Of a stretch of DNA of 64,000 bases, positions 37,017-47,524 are shown in pieces. The translations under genes were made by a program, and so were the position numbers. The first letter of the stretch is position 1; every line of letters starts with the position of its first letter. The notes under the pieces were generated by a model, which saw only the letters and a list, made by a program, of their open reading frames with translations, ran no database searches and was not told where the DNA came from. Source of the stretch: Sipunculus nudus (lineage: Eukaryota; Annelida; Sipuncula; Golfingiida; Sipunculidae). The stretch is from assembly GCA_026874595.1 (NCBI GenBank), contig CM049308.1:35148027-35212026 (forward strand). The letters run 5' to 3'.

Positions 37017-37020
37017 ATAA
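36965..37020. repeat. (TA)n microsatellite
   Basis: About 28 TA units with a single TT slip near 37006. A shorter (TA)n lies at about 37055-37069. The ORF 36938-37135 is an artefact of it. Confidence 0.95.
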
Positions 37021-37085
37021 TAAGATAAATGTCTATGGCAAGTGCCTGTGCCAATATATATATATATTATGCAAAGTAACTACTA

Positions 37086-37122
37086 GCCCCCCCCCACTTG
37101 CAAAATCCTGGATCCGCCCCTG
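37086..37122 (-). mobile_element. hAT-like terminus, inverted
   Basis: AAATCCTGGATCCGCCCCTG (37103-37122) is the reverse complement of CAGGGGCGGATCCAGGATTT, with a C-run just inside (about 37086-37095). See the partner at 35198; flanking target-site duplications do not match. Confidence 0.5.
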
Positions 37123-39407
37123 TTTGTGTGAATAAAACCAAGGGTATCATGCACTGAGTCAGCTATACAAGAAAGGAAACGTATATCCAATGTAGTTACT
37201 GCATATAAATTGACAAAAACACACACCCACAAGAATACGACTCTGCTATTTCGGGGTAACTGAAGTCAAAATCTGATACCCACAATGCACCGGTCCTTTT
37301 AAAAACACCAGCGCCGTAGGTCTAAATGTTGTGAAGGGGACAATGTAGTCCGTTCAAGTGTGTTCGATAAGAATTGTTTGGAGGCAAATTACAAAAAAAG
37401 CAAGGGTGTTTACGGAATAAGCAATATTTTGAAAGCATGCTCATGTGTAATGTGAACAGAAGGTCTTTCCTTGAAATGTAATAAATTTTGATTTTGAAGT
37501 TTGACAGTTGAGACAAGTAGTCCCGACCTCTAGGTGAAGGGTTGGACAAACATGTCCCCATCCTGAATGATCTGTATATATGATATCTGTGACCAGTTAC
37601 CTGTGTTTACATGTTCCTTTTGACCAGGGGCAGGGTCAACTATAGGCCAATCAGTGACGCCCGAAACAGTACGAAAATGGTGAACCGGCTACGGGGGTGT
37701 ACTACCTTAGAAATTAAACGAAAAATAAATATCAGGTGCAAAACTCGGACCTGTGACAAATATTTTATCCAAATGTGGGCTTTTTAAAATTCAGCCATAT
37801 TGAGATATGGCGGACAGAAGAAAGAAAGAAAAATAAAAGAAAATCATATGTAATCGATGGTTTTACAATCTGGGGAACCAAAGAAAGTCCACCCGCAAAA
37901 CAATTTGACCAAAATATAATAAAACAATAAACGGATCAACCCGTATAAGCCTCCAATCCGTACGGGGACGCTTAATGAAAGATAGGGGAGGGTAAAAGAG
38001 CAGGGTGAAAGGAAATATAATGTACAACTACCATATAAAACACCGAACATACAAAGAGGAATTTTCATTTTTAGCCAAGTGATCAATTATCCAGGTAAAG
38101 ACATTGGCAAAGGGAAGCTTTTTGGACAGTGGCTCGGAAATCATATATATGAATCTCAAGTATAAATGACAAAAAAACAAAACGATTCAAAATACGACCG
38201 ACGCTGGCAAAGTAGTTATGAACGTCTAGTTTGCAAAGAGAAGGAAACGTCTTTGATCTTGCAATGTAATAGAGCTATTTATTCGCGCAAGAAATGGAAA
38301 ATCTATTTTAATTAGGCGGCCGAATCTACTTACAGCGTTCTTTTATTACTAGATTTCCAATATGAACGTCTACAGGACAAACGAGATGAGGGTATATATC
38401 GAGGGTATATAGAATTAAAGCAGGCAATCATTCCCTGAACCCTCGTAAACTCCCTGACCTTGACCCCTGGTAATCAGCTTATGCCGTTCTTCTACGCCCA
38501 CTGCCCACAAGTAATCCATGTATAAAAAATGAATTCCTCACCTCATTGTACGTAATTTAAAATCAATAATTCATTCCCCTCATGTTGAAAATTAACTTAG
38601 AATTTTGGAGGCAACCCCCTGTCTTCTTTCTGACTAAAGGAGACAATGCTTCCATTCACAATTTCTTGTGTGTGATATTCGAAGTGTTGTAAGAAAATCC
38701 ATCCGGCTAATAATTATACGAAACTTTGTTAAATGTACTCTGAGGAGATAGTAGCAGGAGACGTGCTGAACAAGACGATTTCATGCTCGGTTTAGAGGGT
38801 ATTTGTATATTTGCAATGAGAACTTATTCTTTCCGGCCCCTTATTTTCCTGAGCAGCATGCCATTCATCCGTATATACCCGGCCAGCAAACTCAGGAGAC
38901 TTTCCCACGGAGACTGTTAATTTACAACAACTGTTCTTGAAAGGGTTAGATTTACAGTATATTTAGAAGACAAAAAAAGCCGTCAAGATTGCGGGTCTAT
39001 GTGGATCATAGCCCTGCAACACGTGCCAGCAGTTATTATGTCAACGCTGCTCTCATCCGACCAGACTTATTATGGTAACGGCTGGTACCGGTGTTTTATC
39101 AGCATATCACAAAAATAACCCCAGTCTAAATGGTCCGGACATGGCGGGACCCGAATCAGGTTTACTCAACTCCAGCCGATGCCATAGCACTGGCTTCTTT
39201 TGATTATATAGCACTTGATTATTATGATCATTTCTGTATAGAACTCGTGTAGTTCTGAAGAAACCCCCAAGAGAAGTGGAAAACGCCGGTACTTATTTCG
39301 TTAAGCCGGCCTCCCGTCTCCCTCTTGCTTCTTGCCGGCCGGAAAAATTAGTAGGATCGGTAGATGTGAATGTGCTGACGGCCAGATTAAAAAAAATCCG
39401 GCAGGAA
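37123..39407. other. Intergenic; no gene recognised
   Basis: Several short ORFs (37322-37561 -, 37844-38086 -, 39276-39476 +) without recognisable domains. From about 39290 the sequence is dotted with GCCGG/CCGGC words. Confidence 0.45.
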
Positions 39408-39463
39408 AAATCGGCTGTAAAAATCCTTGACAATTATATCATAGATTTTTTTACGGCCGATTT
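39408..39463. repeat. Hairpin with GCCGATTT arms
   Basis: AAATCGGCTGTAAAAATC (39408-39425) pairs with GATTTTTTTACGGCCGATTT (39444-39463) around an 18-bp AT-rich loop. Related AATCCGGC and AATCGGCTG words lie on both sides (39390-39515), so it may be the core of a decayed foldback element. Confidence 0.6.
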
Positions 39464-39982
39464 CTATTCAGTATGATAATTCGGTAGCTGTGATGATGGA
39501 ACTGAAAATAATCGGCTGAATTACAACCTACCGTCCATGGTGAGTTTACTTCTTTTTTAAAATTCCTGACGCCAATAACATTCCACGAAGACGAAATCAG
39601 AAGTGACCAAATTGACCGGTCTGATCATCTGCACCGGGTAGATGTGCGAGCATTCGCTAGCCGGCCAGACTCGTAGAATTTTCCGGCCGCTTAAAAATAG
39701 TTAGGCCGGTAAAACAAGCAGATAGGAGACCGGCTTCACGCAGGGAAAAATGAAAACTTGAATTTTCTGATATAGAGTTAATAACTGTATTCACGTTCAT
39801 CGCAGAAAAAGGTCGTCTGTCAAGCCTAAAATACTTTGTTTCTATCCTTCTGATTTATTCACATCATTTAGAATCTATTTGTGACCCCACTCATTCAATA
39901 CTGTAACGTATGCAAAACACATGAGAATTCAAAACCCGTGTTTAGATAATTTCTGCTCTTCCTCAGTAATACTGATGACAGC
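39464..39982. other. Intergenic; GCCGG-rich, no gene recognised
   Basis: Scattered CCGGCC/GGCCGG words up to about 39740, then AT-rich. No ORF of interest. Confidence 0.4.
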
Positions 39983-40222
39983 TCAGGGCCTGATCAAGAG
40001 GGGGTTATAGGGGTTAGAACCCCCTTATAAATCTTGAAAATATTCAATAGATCTTACAGTTCCTTATAAAATTAAATATATTCATATTTGATCTACTGAA
40101 AAATTGTAAATAAAATACCTGTTATTATATTATATGATTTTAATAAAGGTTTCCTAATACGGTATGTTTTCTTGACCTTTTTAATATCAGTCCCACGCCC
40201 TGATCCGTCCCTTCCGCTCCAA
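39983..40222. mobile_element. Possible hAT-like MITE
   Basis: The left end CAGGGCCTGATCAAGAGGGG (about 39986) and the right end CGCCCTGATCCGTCCC (about 40197-40212, reverse complement GGGACGGATCAGGGCG) are imperfect inverted repeats around an AT-rich core of about 190 bp. Similar to the CAGGGGCGGATCCAG ends elsewhere. Boundaries and target-site duplication are unclear. Confidence 0.35.
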
Positions 40223-40479
40223 TGTTGTCAGAGAACAGTTTGGACAGAACGCCCCTTCGCCAGCACCCGGATTTTGTTCATACACTTTTCTGTTTCAGAT
40301 ACGTAATTAACTATGCTTAATCATCCCTAACAAAATAGCAAGTGTACATGTTCGGTGTCCAAACTTGTAATACCTCATATGAAAACTAGCGACAAGCGAC
40401 TACAAGTATCCGCCGAAATCAGAGTGGGACGGGTGAAGTGAGGCATGGATTGAGTAACAAGGGGAAATAAAGTAAAGGG

Positions 40480-41640
40480 TGTGTTGCATATTAGCATGGA
40501 TGTTTGCAGCCGAAATATGTATGTAGGTTGTGCCACCTACCACAAAATCCAGAAAGCTATCAAAGTTGTATACAAATGCAAAAAGTCAAACCACTGCCGA
40601 GATATGATTGATTTTATCCCACTGCAGACAAACAGACGGACACTGTGCAAAAATGGTTGCAGGTGGCGCCACCAGTTTTGCGTATGATAAAGAGCAATGT
40701 AAGATCTATACACATGCAAAATTTTGGCCCAATCAGTCAAACGGTTCCCGAGATATAAGCCTGGATGTCTGCAGCGTAAACATAAATGTAGGTGGCGCCA
40801 CCTGCCACAAAATCCAGAAAGCTATCCAAGATGTATAAACTTGCAAAATTTTAGGCAGATAAGTCAAATCAGTGCAGAGATATCTATGAGTGATTTTATC
40901 CCACTGAAGACAAACAGACGGACACTGTGCAAAAAATGGTTGCAAGTGGCGCCACCAGTTTTGCGTATGATAAAGAGCTATGTAAGATCTATACACATGC
41001 AAAATTTTGGCCCAATCAGTCAAACGGTTCCCGAGATATAAGCCTGGATTTCTGCAGCGTAAACATAAATGTAGGTGGCGCCACCTGCCACAAAATCCAG
41101 AAAGCTATCCAAGATGTATAAACTTGCAAATTTTAGACAGATAAGTCAAACCAGTGCAGAGATATGAGTGATTTTATCCCACTGCAAACAAACAGATGGA
41201 CGCTGTGCAAAAATTAGTTGCAGGTGGCGCTTCCAGTTTTGCGTATGATAAAGAGCTATGTAAGATCTATACACATGCAAAATTTTGGCCCAATCGGTCA
41301 AATGGTTCCCGAGATATCAGCTTGGATGTCTGCAGCGTAAACGTGATGTAGGTTGCAGGTGGCGCCACCATTTTTTATGTATGTTATAAAGCTATCCAAG
41401 GGCTACATTTGTGCATTTTTTTTTCCGGATGGGTCAAACGGTTCCCGAGATATGTGGGTTAATGTGTCAAAACAGACGCACAGATGGACCTGAGCGCAGA
41501 GGAAAGGTCAGAGGTCAAAACAAAATTGGGGCGCAGCAGTTCACATGTGACCCGAACATAATCCCGGGTTTCGTAAAATTCCGCCCAGCGGTTACGGAGA
41601 AGTTCTCCGGACACCTACGCGGCGGCGGCGGCGGCGTCCG
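40480..41640 (+). repeat. Tandem array, period about 280 bp, each unit an ancient dimer
   Basis: The landmark CGGTTCCCGAGATATAAGCC recurs at 40742 and 41024, and in changed form at about 41302 (spacings about 282 and 278). Each unit contains two related halves, both centred on GGTGGCGCCACC. One continues TGCCACAAAATCCAGAAAGC, the other AGTTTTGCGTATGATAAAG; both are followed by TGYAAAATTTT...GTCAAA...GAGATAT. The array decays into a different tail with CCCGAACATAATCCCGGG, GCGGTTACGGAGAAGTTC and (GCG)5 near 41620-41634. Probably the core of a transposon-like repeat. All ORFs here are by-products. Confidence 0.85.
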
Positions 41641-41872
41641 GCTGAAAACATAGTATCCGCAAAACTCTAGTTGGCGGATACAATTAACCTCATTTTGGGA
41701 ATTTCAAAACAAACAGGGGTCCTTACCCAAGGGTTAAAAATCATTTACGACGATGTACTGGGTTAACCTATAACTAATCCTTTTAAACCCTTATCACTCT
41801 TCAGCAGAATAGCAATATGGGAAAGGTCACGATTTTTGACAAGGATATGATCTTAATGATATGAACATATTG
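41641..41872. other. Short spacer between the array and the SINE
   Basis: No feature recognised. Confidence 0.4.
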
Positions 41873-42110
41873 ACTGTCGAGTGGTAAAACGCATGGCTCT
41901 TTCCGCTGGCGTTCAATCCCCGGCACGGGCTACGAGATTGCATGGGTTGTAGTTGGGCCCGTCAAAAGCCGGTTTTTCTCTCCAAGTCTCCAGGTTTCAT
42001 CCAGCTCTAAAAGCTACCGAACGCTAACACCTAAGCCATGAAATGCGCCTCGACAAGTTATGATGACTTCGAGCAACCTATGTAAATTAAAATGAATATA
42101 CTTTTTATGA
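41873..42110 (+). mobile_element. tRNA-derived SINE with conserved central domain
   Basis: Head GTCGAGTGGTAAAACGCATGG (box A region) and GGCGTTCAATCCCCGGCACG (41909-41928, box B) are tRNA-like. The body has GCCGGTTTTTCTCTCC, then AAGTCTCCAGGTTTCATCC (about 41970-42001), which resembles the conserved GGTTTTCTCCGGGTACTCCGG-type central domain shared by metazoan SINE families. It ends with TCGAGCAACCTATGTAAATT and an A-rich tail near 42095-42110. The long body after the tRNA head excludes a tRNA gene. Confidence 0.75.
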
Positions 42111-42130
42111 AAGTCGAACACAGAACTCTT

Positions 42131-42131
42131 T

Positions 42132-42170
<39 letters not shown>
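42131..42170. repeat. (CA)n-(TA)n compound microsatellite
   Basis: About 10 CA units directly followed by about 9 TA units. Confidence 0.95.
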
Positions 42171-43362
42171 AAATATATATAAAGTAAACAGCCTGGGAGC
42201 CATGAATGATTTGATTTACATGGAAAATATTACATTTGTTTTCCTCTCTTTTCTCTTAATGTAGCTGTCTCCGTATGAATCTGGTAAATGGCAATAACAT
42301 CTATTTATTAATGCTCGTGTTAAGGTCGGCAGAGAATATGCTTTTTATACCAGTAGAACTCCATCCATCACAAGAGCCAGGTGCTAGCTGAGTTTATTTA
42401 ATATGTTCAACAGGCGGCACAACCACTTTTCAGCAAATCATTTCCGATTGAAATTAATTAAATTAAATTGAATGTCATGCGGGCCTCGAATCTTCTCGAA
42501 TGAAAGCAATCTGGTCGTTCATTGTAATTGATAGCCCATAGGGAATCCACAATTTGACGGGTGACCCAGCTGTGCTGCCTCGTTTTCGATTCATCGAAAC
42601 AGGTGAGGCATCGAAGATGAAATATTATCTGCAATGTTAATTAGGTCATCAAATGTAAGCTATAACCTGCGGTGTTAATTAGTTCATCAAATTAAATTGT
42701 TTTGGTCTCCTATTGTTTTGGTGAGATATCTTGTAGTGTTAACCTCTGGCATGGACTTACGAGTAGACCAATAACAGTTCAACATTTATTTTTTATGTTC
42801 TTCTTCAAGTTGGTATTAGGTAGGAATTCTTTGTCTTTGTGGTCTTAGGAGTAGCTCCGATAGGGGATGTACAAGGTCTGAGAGTAGATCTGTAATCCTA
42901 ACTAGACATGTAGTCTGAGCCTACATGTTTACCTCCGCCAGGATCTTAACCACAAACCACACATAGTCTGTAATAAACACATAATATGCGAGTTAAGGGT
43001 CAATCACTCCTTAAAATGGTGTAATTTCAACTGGGTCAGCTGTCAAAGAAAGGGATATCCGATACCCATGGGAGGCAATGATTCCTGGTTGGGATTAAAA
43101 AAATGCCCCGTCTCACAATCGAAAAGAAACATTTGAATTTAAAAATAAATAATGATTATCCAAATTACCTCCACAAATTAAAGCTTCTTTCTTTGGGTGT
43201 AAGCCAAACCTCCACGTAAAAAAAGATCCATTCATAACTTATTCCCTGAAGTTGATAAGAGACAGTGAGACCAAAAACTAACCAAGCAACCAACCAAATG
43301 ATAATATAAGTTTTTAACGAGACATGATGAAGCTGGTAATTTGTCATGCCTGTGGTTATATG
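42171..43362. other. Intergenic; no gene recognised
   Basis: A 50-bp segment is loosely repeated around 42640-42700 (GTTAATTAGGTCATCAAAT and GTTAATTAGTTCATCAAAT, about 45 bp apart). No gene. Confidence 0.45.
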
Positions 43363-43520
43363 GCGGGGCGGATTAAGATGGAGCGCACGGGGCGGCCCCT
43401 CTCTTCGTCGCCTGTAGTCCTGCATGGGAGCGTTATTTATAAAGTCTACAAGCGCCCTGAGAGGGTTTTGAGCCTCCCCTCCCTTTTTCTAAGCTGTATC
43501 CGCCCCTTCATGCTTGGGTT
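43363..43520. mobile_element. Possible hAT-like MITE, GC-rich
   Basis: GGGGCGGATTAAGATGG (about 43365) and its inverted relative CTGTATCCGCCCCTT (about 43494-43508) bracket about 140 bp of GC-rich sequence. Ends match the GGGGCGGAT core of the other hAT-like ends here, but the terminal CAG is changed and no target-site duplication is visible. Confidence 0.35.
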
Positions 43521-43805
43521 CGACAAAGAGTGTCTTTGCGTTGGGGTTGAATACGATTGACAAAGGTTACCCAGTCATGAATGATAAAATCAGCCACCTT
43601 TTGCACAACTTATGTCCCTAGATGCTGTTACAGATTTTTGGTATTCGAGAGCTAAATCAGTTTAAATATGCAGATTATCTGCAACTTAAGATTTATACGC
43701 CTGAGCCTATAGTTTATATTTTTCATTTTCATAAGTTGCATTTACGATGGAGTCTGATTTTACTTGAGTTAAAAACTAATACTAGTATTACGTGACACAA
43801 GGGAT

Positions 43806-43807
<2 letters not shown>
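43521..43807. other. Intergenic; no gene recognised
   Basis: AT-rich, no feature seen. Confidence 0.4.

Positions 43808-43867
<60 letters not shown>
43808..43867. repeat. (TA)n microsatellite
   Basis: About 30 uninterrupted TA units. Confidence 0.97.
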
Positions 43868-43869
<2 letters not shown>

Positions 43870-46446
43870 TGGTAAAATCAACGTCACAAAGGTCAAACCT
43901 GACATCGCTTGAAAGCTTCCACGTTATTGTAAAGAAATGATACAATACGTTGTTTTAACGATTGAACAACTATTGTTATTGCACAATATTCAATTAATCA
44001 AGATAAAATTACAGGGCTACATATTCGCGATACTTTTTTTTTACTATATTTTGGTAGCATATAACACAAATAAATGCTCTGATTTGACGTCAGCTCCGAG
44101 CAGATCCATGCTTAAGATGGCCAGTTCAAAGTGGAGTAAATGTCGCCAAACAGAATATAAATTTTACCATATATGATTTATAATACATTATTAGACATTT
44201 CATACAAGTAAGCGTATTAATTAGCTCAATTTTAAGTTAAATGTTATTTTTTTCTTAAATGACAGGGGACGGTACAAAAAAGGATAAGCTGAGGTGCATT
44301 TTACAAAAAAAAAAATAAATCAAGAGATGGCGATAGACAGGGTGTTTGAGTATAATTTGAGAAGAAAATAGCGATATGTTTCTGACAGCTTGGAAGGAAA
44401 CACCTGCAGTCTAAAGAAAAGGCTCCGGGGAAAGTTTGTTCAGTGTGGTTATAAGCAATAAAATTACTCCATGATATAAAAAGCAAACAAGTCTATCAGT
44501 ATAACAAAGTTGTTATCTTGCTGTTTATTTAGTAAATATTGTTTATTTAAATTATACAGAGATCTAGTTGTCAGAAACCCAGATATTCTCACTGAGCGGC
44601 GAAAGAAGTTTATAGGCGACCAGTTAATTTGTTAAACCCACTAGATACATAAAATGAGATGTCAGTCTCCAATATCGCCTGGGACTAAGAAAGCTCTTAT
44701 ACGTAAAACATGAGTAACAATCTCCAGCGATCTGCTCTTTTAATTTCAACATAAAATTGTAAAAGAGCACTCTCTATCAAATACCAACGGCTGTTGTTTC
44801 TTTTTTAAACATGTCGAAAGTAAATTAGTTGTCGCATACTGAAGTACACTAAATGGGAGCCGTATGACGTCACCCATATGTACCCCGGACAAACTCGGCA
44901 ACGTTTCTACTTAGCGTCACTATAATATTTAAAAAGGAGGATATGAGCTAACATTTTTGCGCAGCATCCGAGCTATTTCCCGGGTAGTAAATGCAGGATG
45001 GGCTTCCTACCCAGTCTTCTTTGATCATGATTGAAATATCAAGAATCAGAAGTTTATTATCTGATTTTAGATTAATAATAGTGCAAAGAAAACCCAGTGT
45101 TGTCTTCTAAGGTCTTTCACGTAGGTTATGGATGAACCTGACTATAGTAAAAGGTCGACTTATTTTCTCATGATGTAAATCCCTCTTAAGGTATTGATTA
45201 AGAACAGACATGATATGGAAACAAAAATATTTAAAATATATATTTAAAATTTATTTAGATAAGTGACTGTTATATGTAGCATTGCACGTGTTCAAGCATA
45301 AATATACATACAATGCAAATTCACATGCTGTGATGTGTTTACTTTTCTTAATTAAACATGAAACCCACTTTAAATGGTACAAAGTCTGTACTTAGGAAAA
45401 ATTAAAAGGTTGTTCTAAACAAAAAAAGCAATGATTTCTCAATGATCAACAATATTTACCTGAGAATCTTTGTACGAATTTGCTGTCAGAATGTGTGAAA
45501 ATAGAGCTACTAACAACGTTACGAGTAGATCCAGAACGAGTCGAAATACTAAGTGGAAACCGATTATATATGTGTCAATATTAGCGGGAGTTAATGGTCA
45601 TTGAAGATTATTTCTTTATATGGTTATTACGTCACTGATTTCATTTTGTTTTACATTTCACTCTATGGTGTGATATTGTACCCGTCTCATACATGTTTGT
45701 AACTGGTATTTGCTATACATTTATGACAACCAATAAAATGTTGAGCTGGTATAAAATGGCTGCCATAAATGCGATCGGTTGTGTTATAGAAAAAAACATC
45801 ATCAGTCGGGGTCTCATTTCGGTGAGTCTAGTTTTATTTTATTTTCAACTTATGCCGAGAGAGTGATGAGGCGCCTTAACTTCAACGACAGCAACCATTG
45901 ATTCATTTGTTGTGTAATTTAAACATCGAATTTATACGCATGATCGGCGAGCTTACTGGGATCAAGAAGTGAATTTTAAAGTATCTGAGTTGTTGGGCGC
46001 ACCGTTTTCCCAACAACAAGCTTGAAAATGCTTTAAGATGATCTTGGTTACATTATATATGTGGTGGACTGCAGATCAGTCAAAATGGTGTGTTGATTAT
46101 GTTTCACGTGCCGTTAATGATAACTTGGGGTAAATAATAACAGATACATTATACAGATGAAGGTCCTCTAGGGCCTTGGTTTTGAGGTCAACATAATTCT
46201 TATTAAGTTTAAATATCTACATGAACAAAATGAGCATTGATTTTCTCGATTTACCAAACCATGATAAACGACAGTGTATGCTGCTATGACAGTGGATCAC
46301 ACGTAAGATGATCAGTATTTCTACTGATTACCAAAATTGTTATATACCTTACTCCCCTCGTATAAGGTATGATTTGGATTTCTCCAGACTGCTCAGACTG
46401 CTTTTATTGGTGATTTTTTGCAGCTGGTATCGAGTGCGTGGTATTT
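43868..46446. other. Intergenic upstream of the receptor; no gene recognised
   Basis: AT-rich, ORFs below 80 codons without domains. It could hold upstream exons or regulatory sequence of the GPCR locus, but I see no specific signal. Confidence 0.4.
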
Positions 46447-47041
46447 TTAAAGAGCAATGGGTAAATAAAAAAGAACTGCTCGCTGTATCGATATTGAATT
46501 GAATCTTGACACTGGTGGTAATTCACCTGTAGAACCTGAAGTGATAGCAGCATACAGCCTGTCGAGGATCCCGTGCTCCCAGTAAAAGCCACGCATGCTG
46601 ATCAAGCATTGGGTAATTTCTGGTGAAGCTCTGTGACGTGGCGAGGTTGGCATCCATTGGCTGTGCGCTGGGGCATTGATTATGGACAACCCGCTAGCGT
46701 CTTTCATCCTCCACATAGCGTCATTTCTTTCACAGAACTGCTTGGGAACGCTCTCCGTTACTTTCTTTTGACACCTACCGGTTTGTCTGTTCAAGTTCTT
46801 GCTGACTTGTCTGTGAAACCCCCGCAACGCGCAGCCCAACCTTAAAGCGAGCTCCCGGCGAAAGAGACAGCCCAGACGGTCTCTTAATCAAAGGCAGGTG
46901 AGACGTCCACATTACAAGAGGTATCGTTTCTGAAATAGAAAAGATGTTAAGAACAAGCGCTGCCTCGTCACTGTAGTTCCGCGGACCCGAGTGTCTTCCA
47001 GGTGATTTAGTCATCATATGCTTTGAATCGAGTACCAGCAT
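46447..47041 (-). other. GC-richer patch with overlapping minus-strand ORFs, unassigned
   Basis: A 130-codon ORF (46839-46447) and an 88-codon ORF (47041-46775) overlap in different frames on the minus strand. This patch is visibly richer in GC than its surroundings. On the minus strand TTTCTATTTCAG (about 46938) looks like a splice acceptor and ACCG|GTAGGT (about 46780) like a donor, which would enclose codons of the 88-codon frame (peptide ...HLPLIKRPSGLSLSPGARF...). I do not recognise either protein. Could be an exon of an opposite-strand gene or chance. Confidence 0.2.
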
Positions 47042-47183
47042 CCGGTCAGGAGAGTCATTGGTATCGACTGAATGGAAACAATTTAATTTACTGGAGCTGT
47101 AAATGGACGGTTAATGCGACAGTATCTAAATGTCGGTACTTCCACTAACGAGACGAACCCCGATGAGGCTTTAGGGCCAGGCA

Positions 47184-47524
47184 TATATAACTGTGTAAGT
47201 CAGTCTATGGATATCTGTTTTCATCAATGTATCAATATTATGAACAGTTTGCTTTCCCCCGGCGGAGATTGTCACGGAATCCTACAATCACTTATGGTAT
47301 ACCAATAGATGTGCTGGAAGCGGATGACAAGAAATTTTAACACTTACCAAGCAGTTGTGCTACTTATACTAAAGGTATGTTGCCTGATAAGAAACAATTC
47401 TATATGTGTATTTTTGTATCAGTAAACTGGTGGCTGGATGTGTAACAGATAGTATGCGTGTCAAGTTAGCTGGATCAGGATTTAATTTTTACAGCTTACT
47501 GAATACAGCTTAATATCTAAGACC
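47184..47524 (+). promoter_or_regulatory. Possible promoter and 5' leader of the GPCR gene
   Basis: A TATATAA box lies at 47184-47190, about 340 bp upstream of the start codon. A possible leader intron runs from AAAG|GTATGT (47375) to TTTTTACAG|CTTACT (47494). The start codon has A at -3 (GACCATGC), a favourable context. All of this is weak signal; the transcription start is not proven. Confidence 0.2.

Noticed and set aside
35198-37122. One intact 1.92-kb hAT element
   Set aside because: The inverted ends match, but the 8 bp outside each end differ and no transposase frame is inside.
41873-41935. Functional tRNA gene
   Set aside because: The tRNA-like head continues into a SINE body and lacks complete stems.
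47184-47205. TATA box plus initiator TCAGTC as a core promoter
   Set aside because: The distance from TATATAA to TCAGTC is about 18 bp, too short for the usual 25-32 bp, so only the TATA word is kept as a weak candidate.
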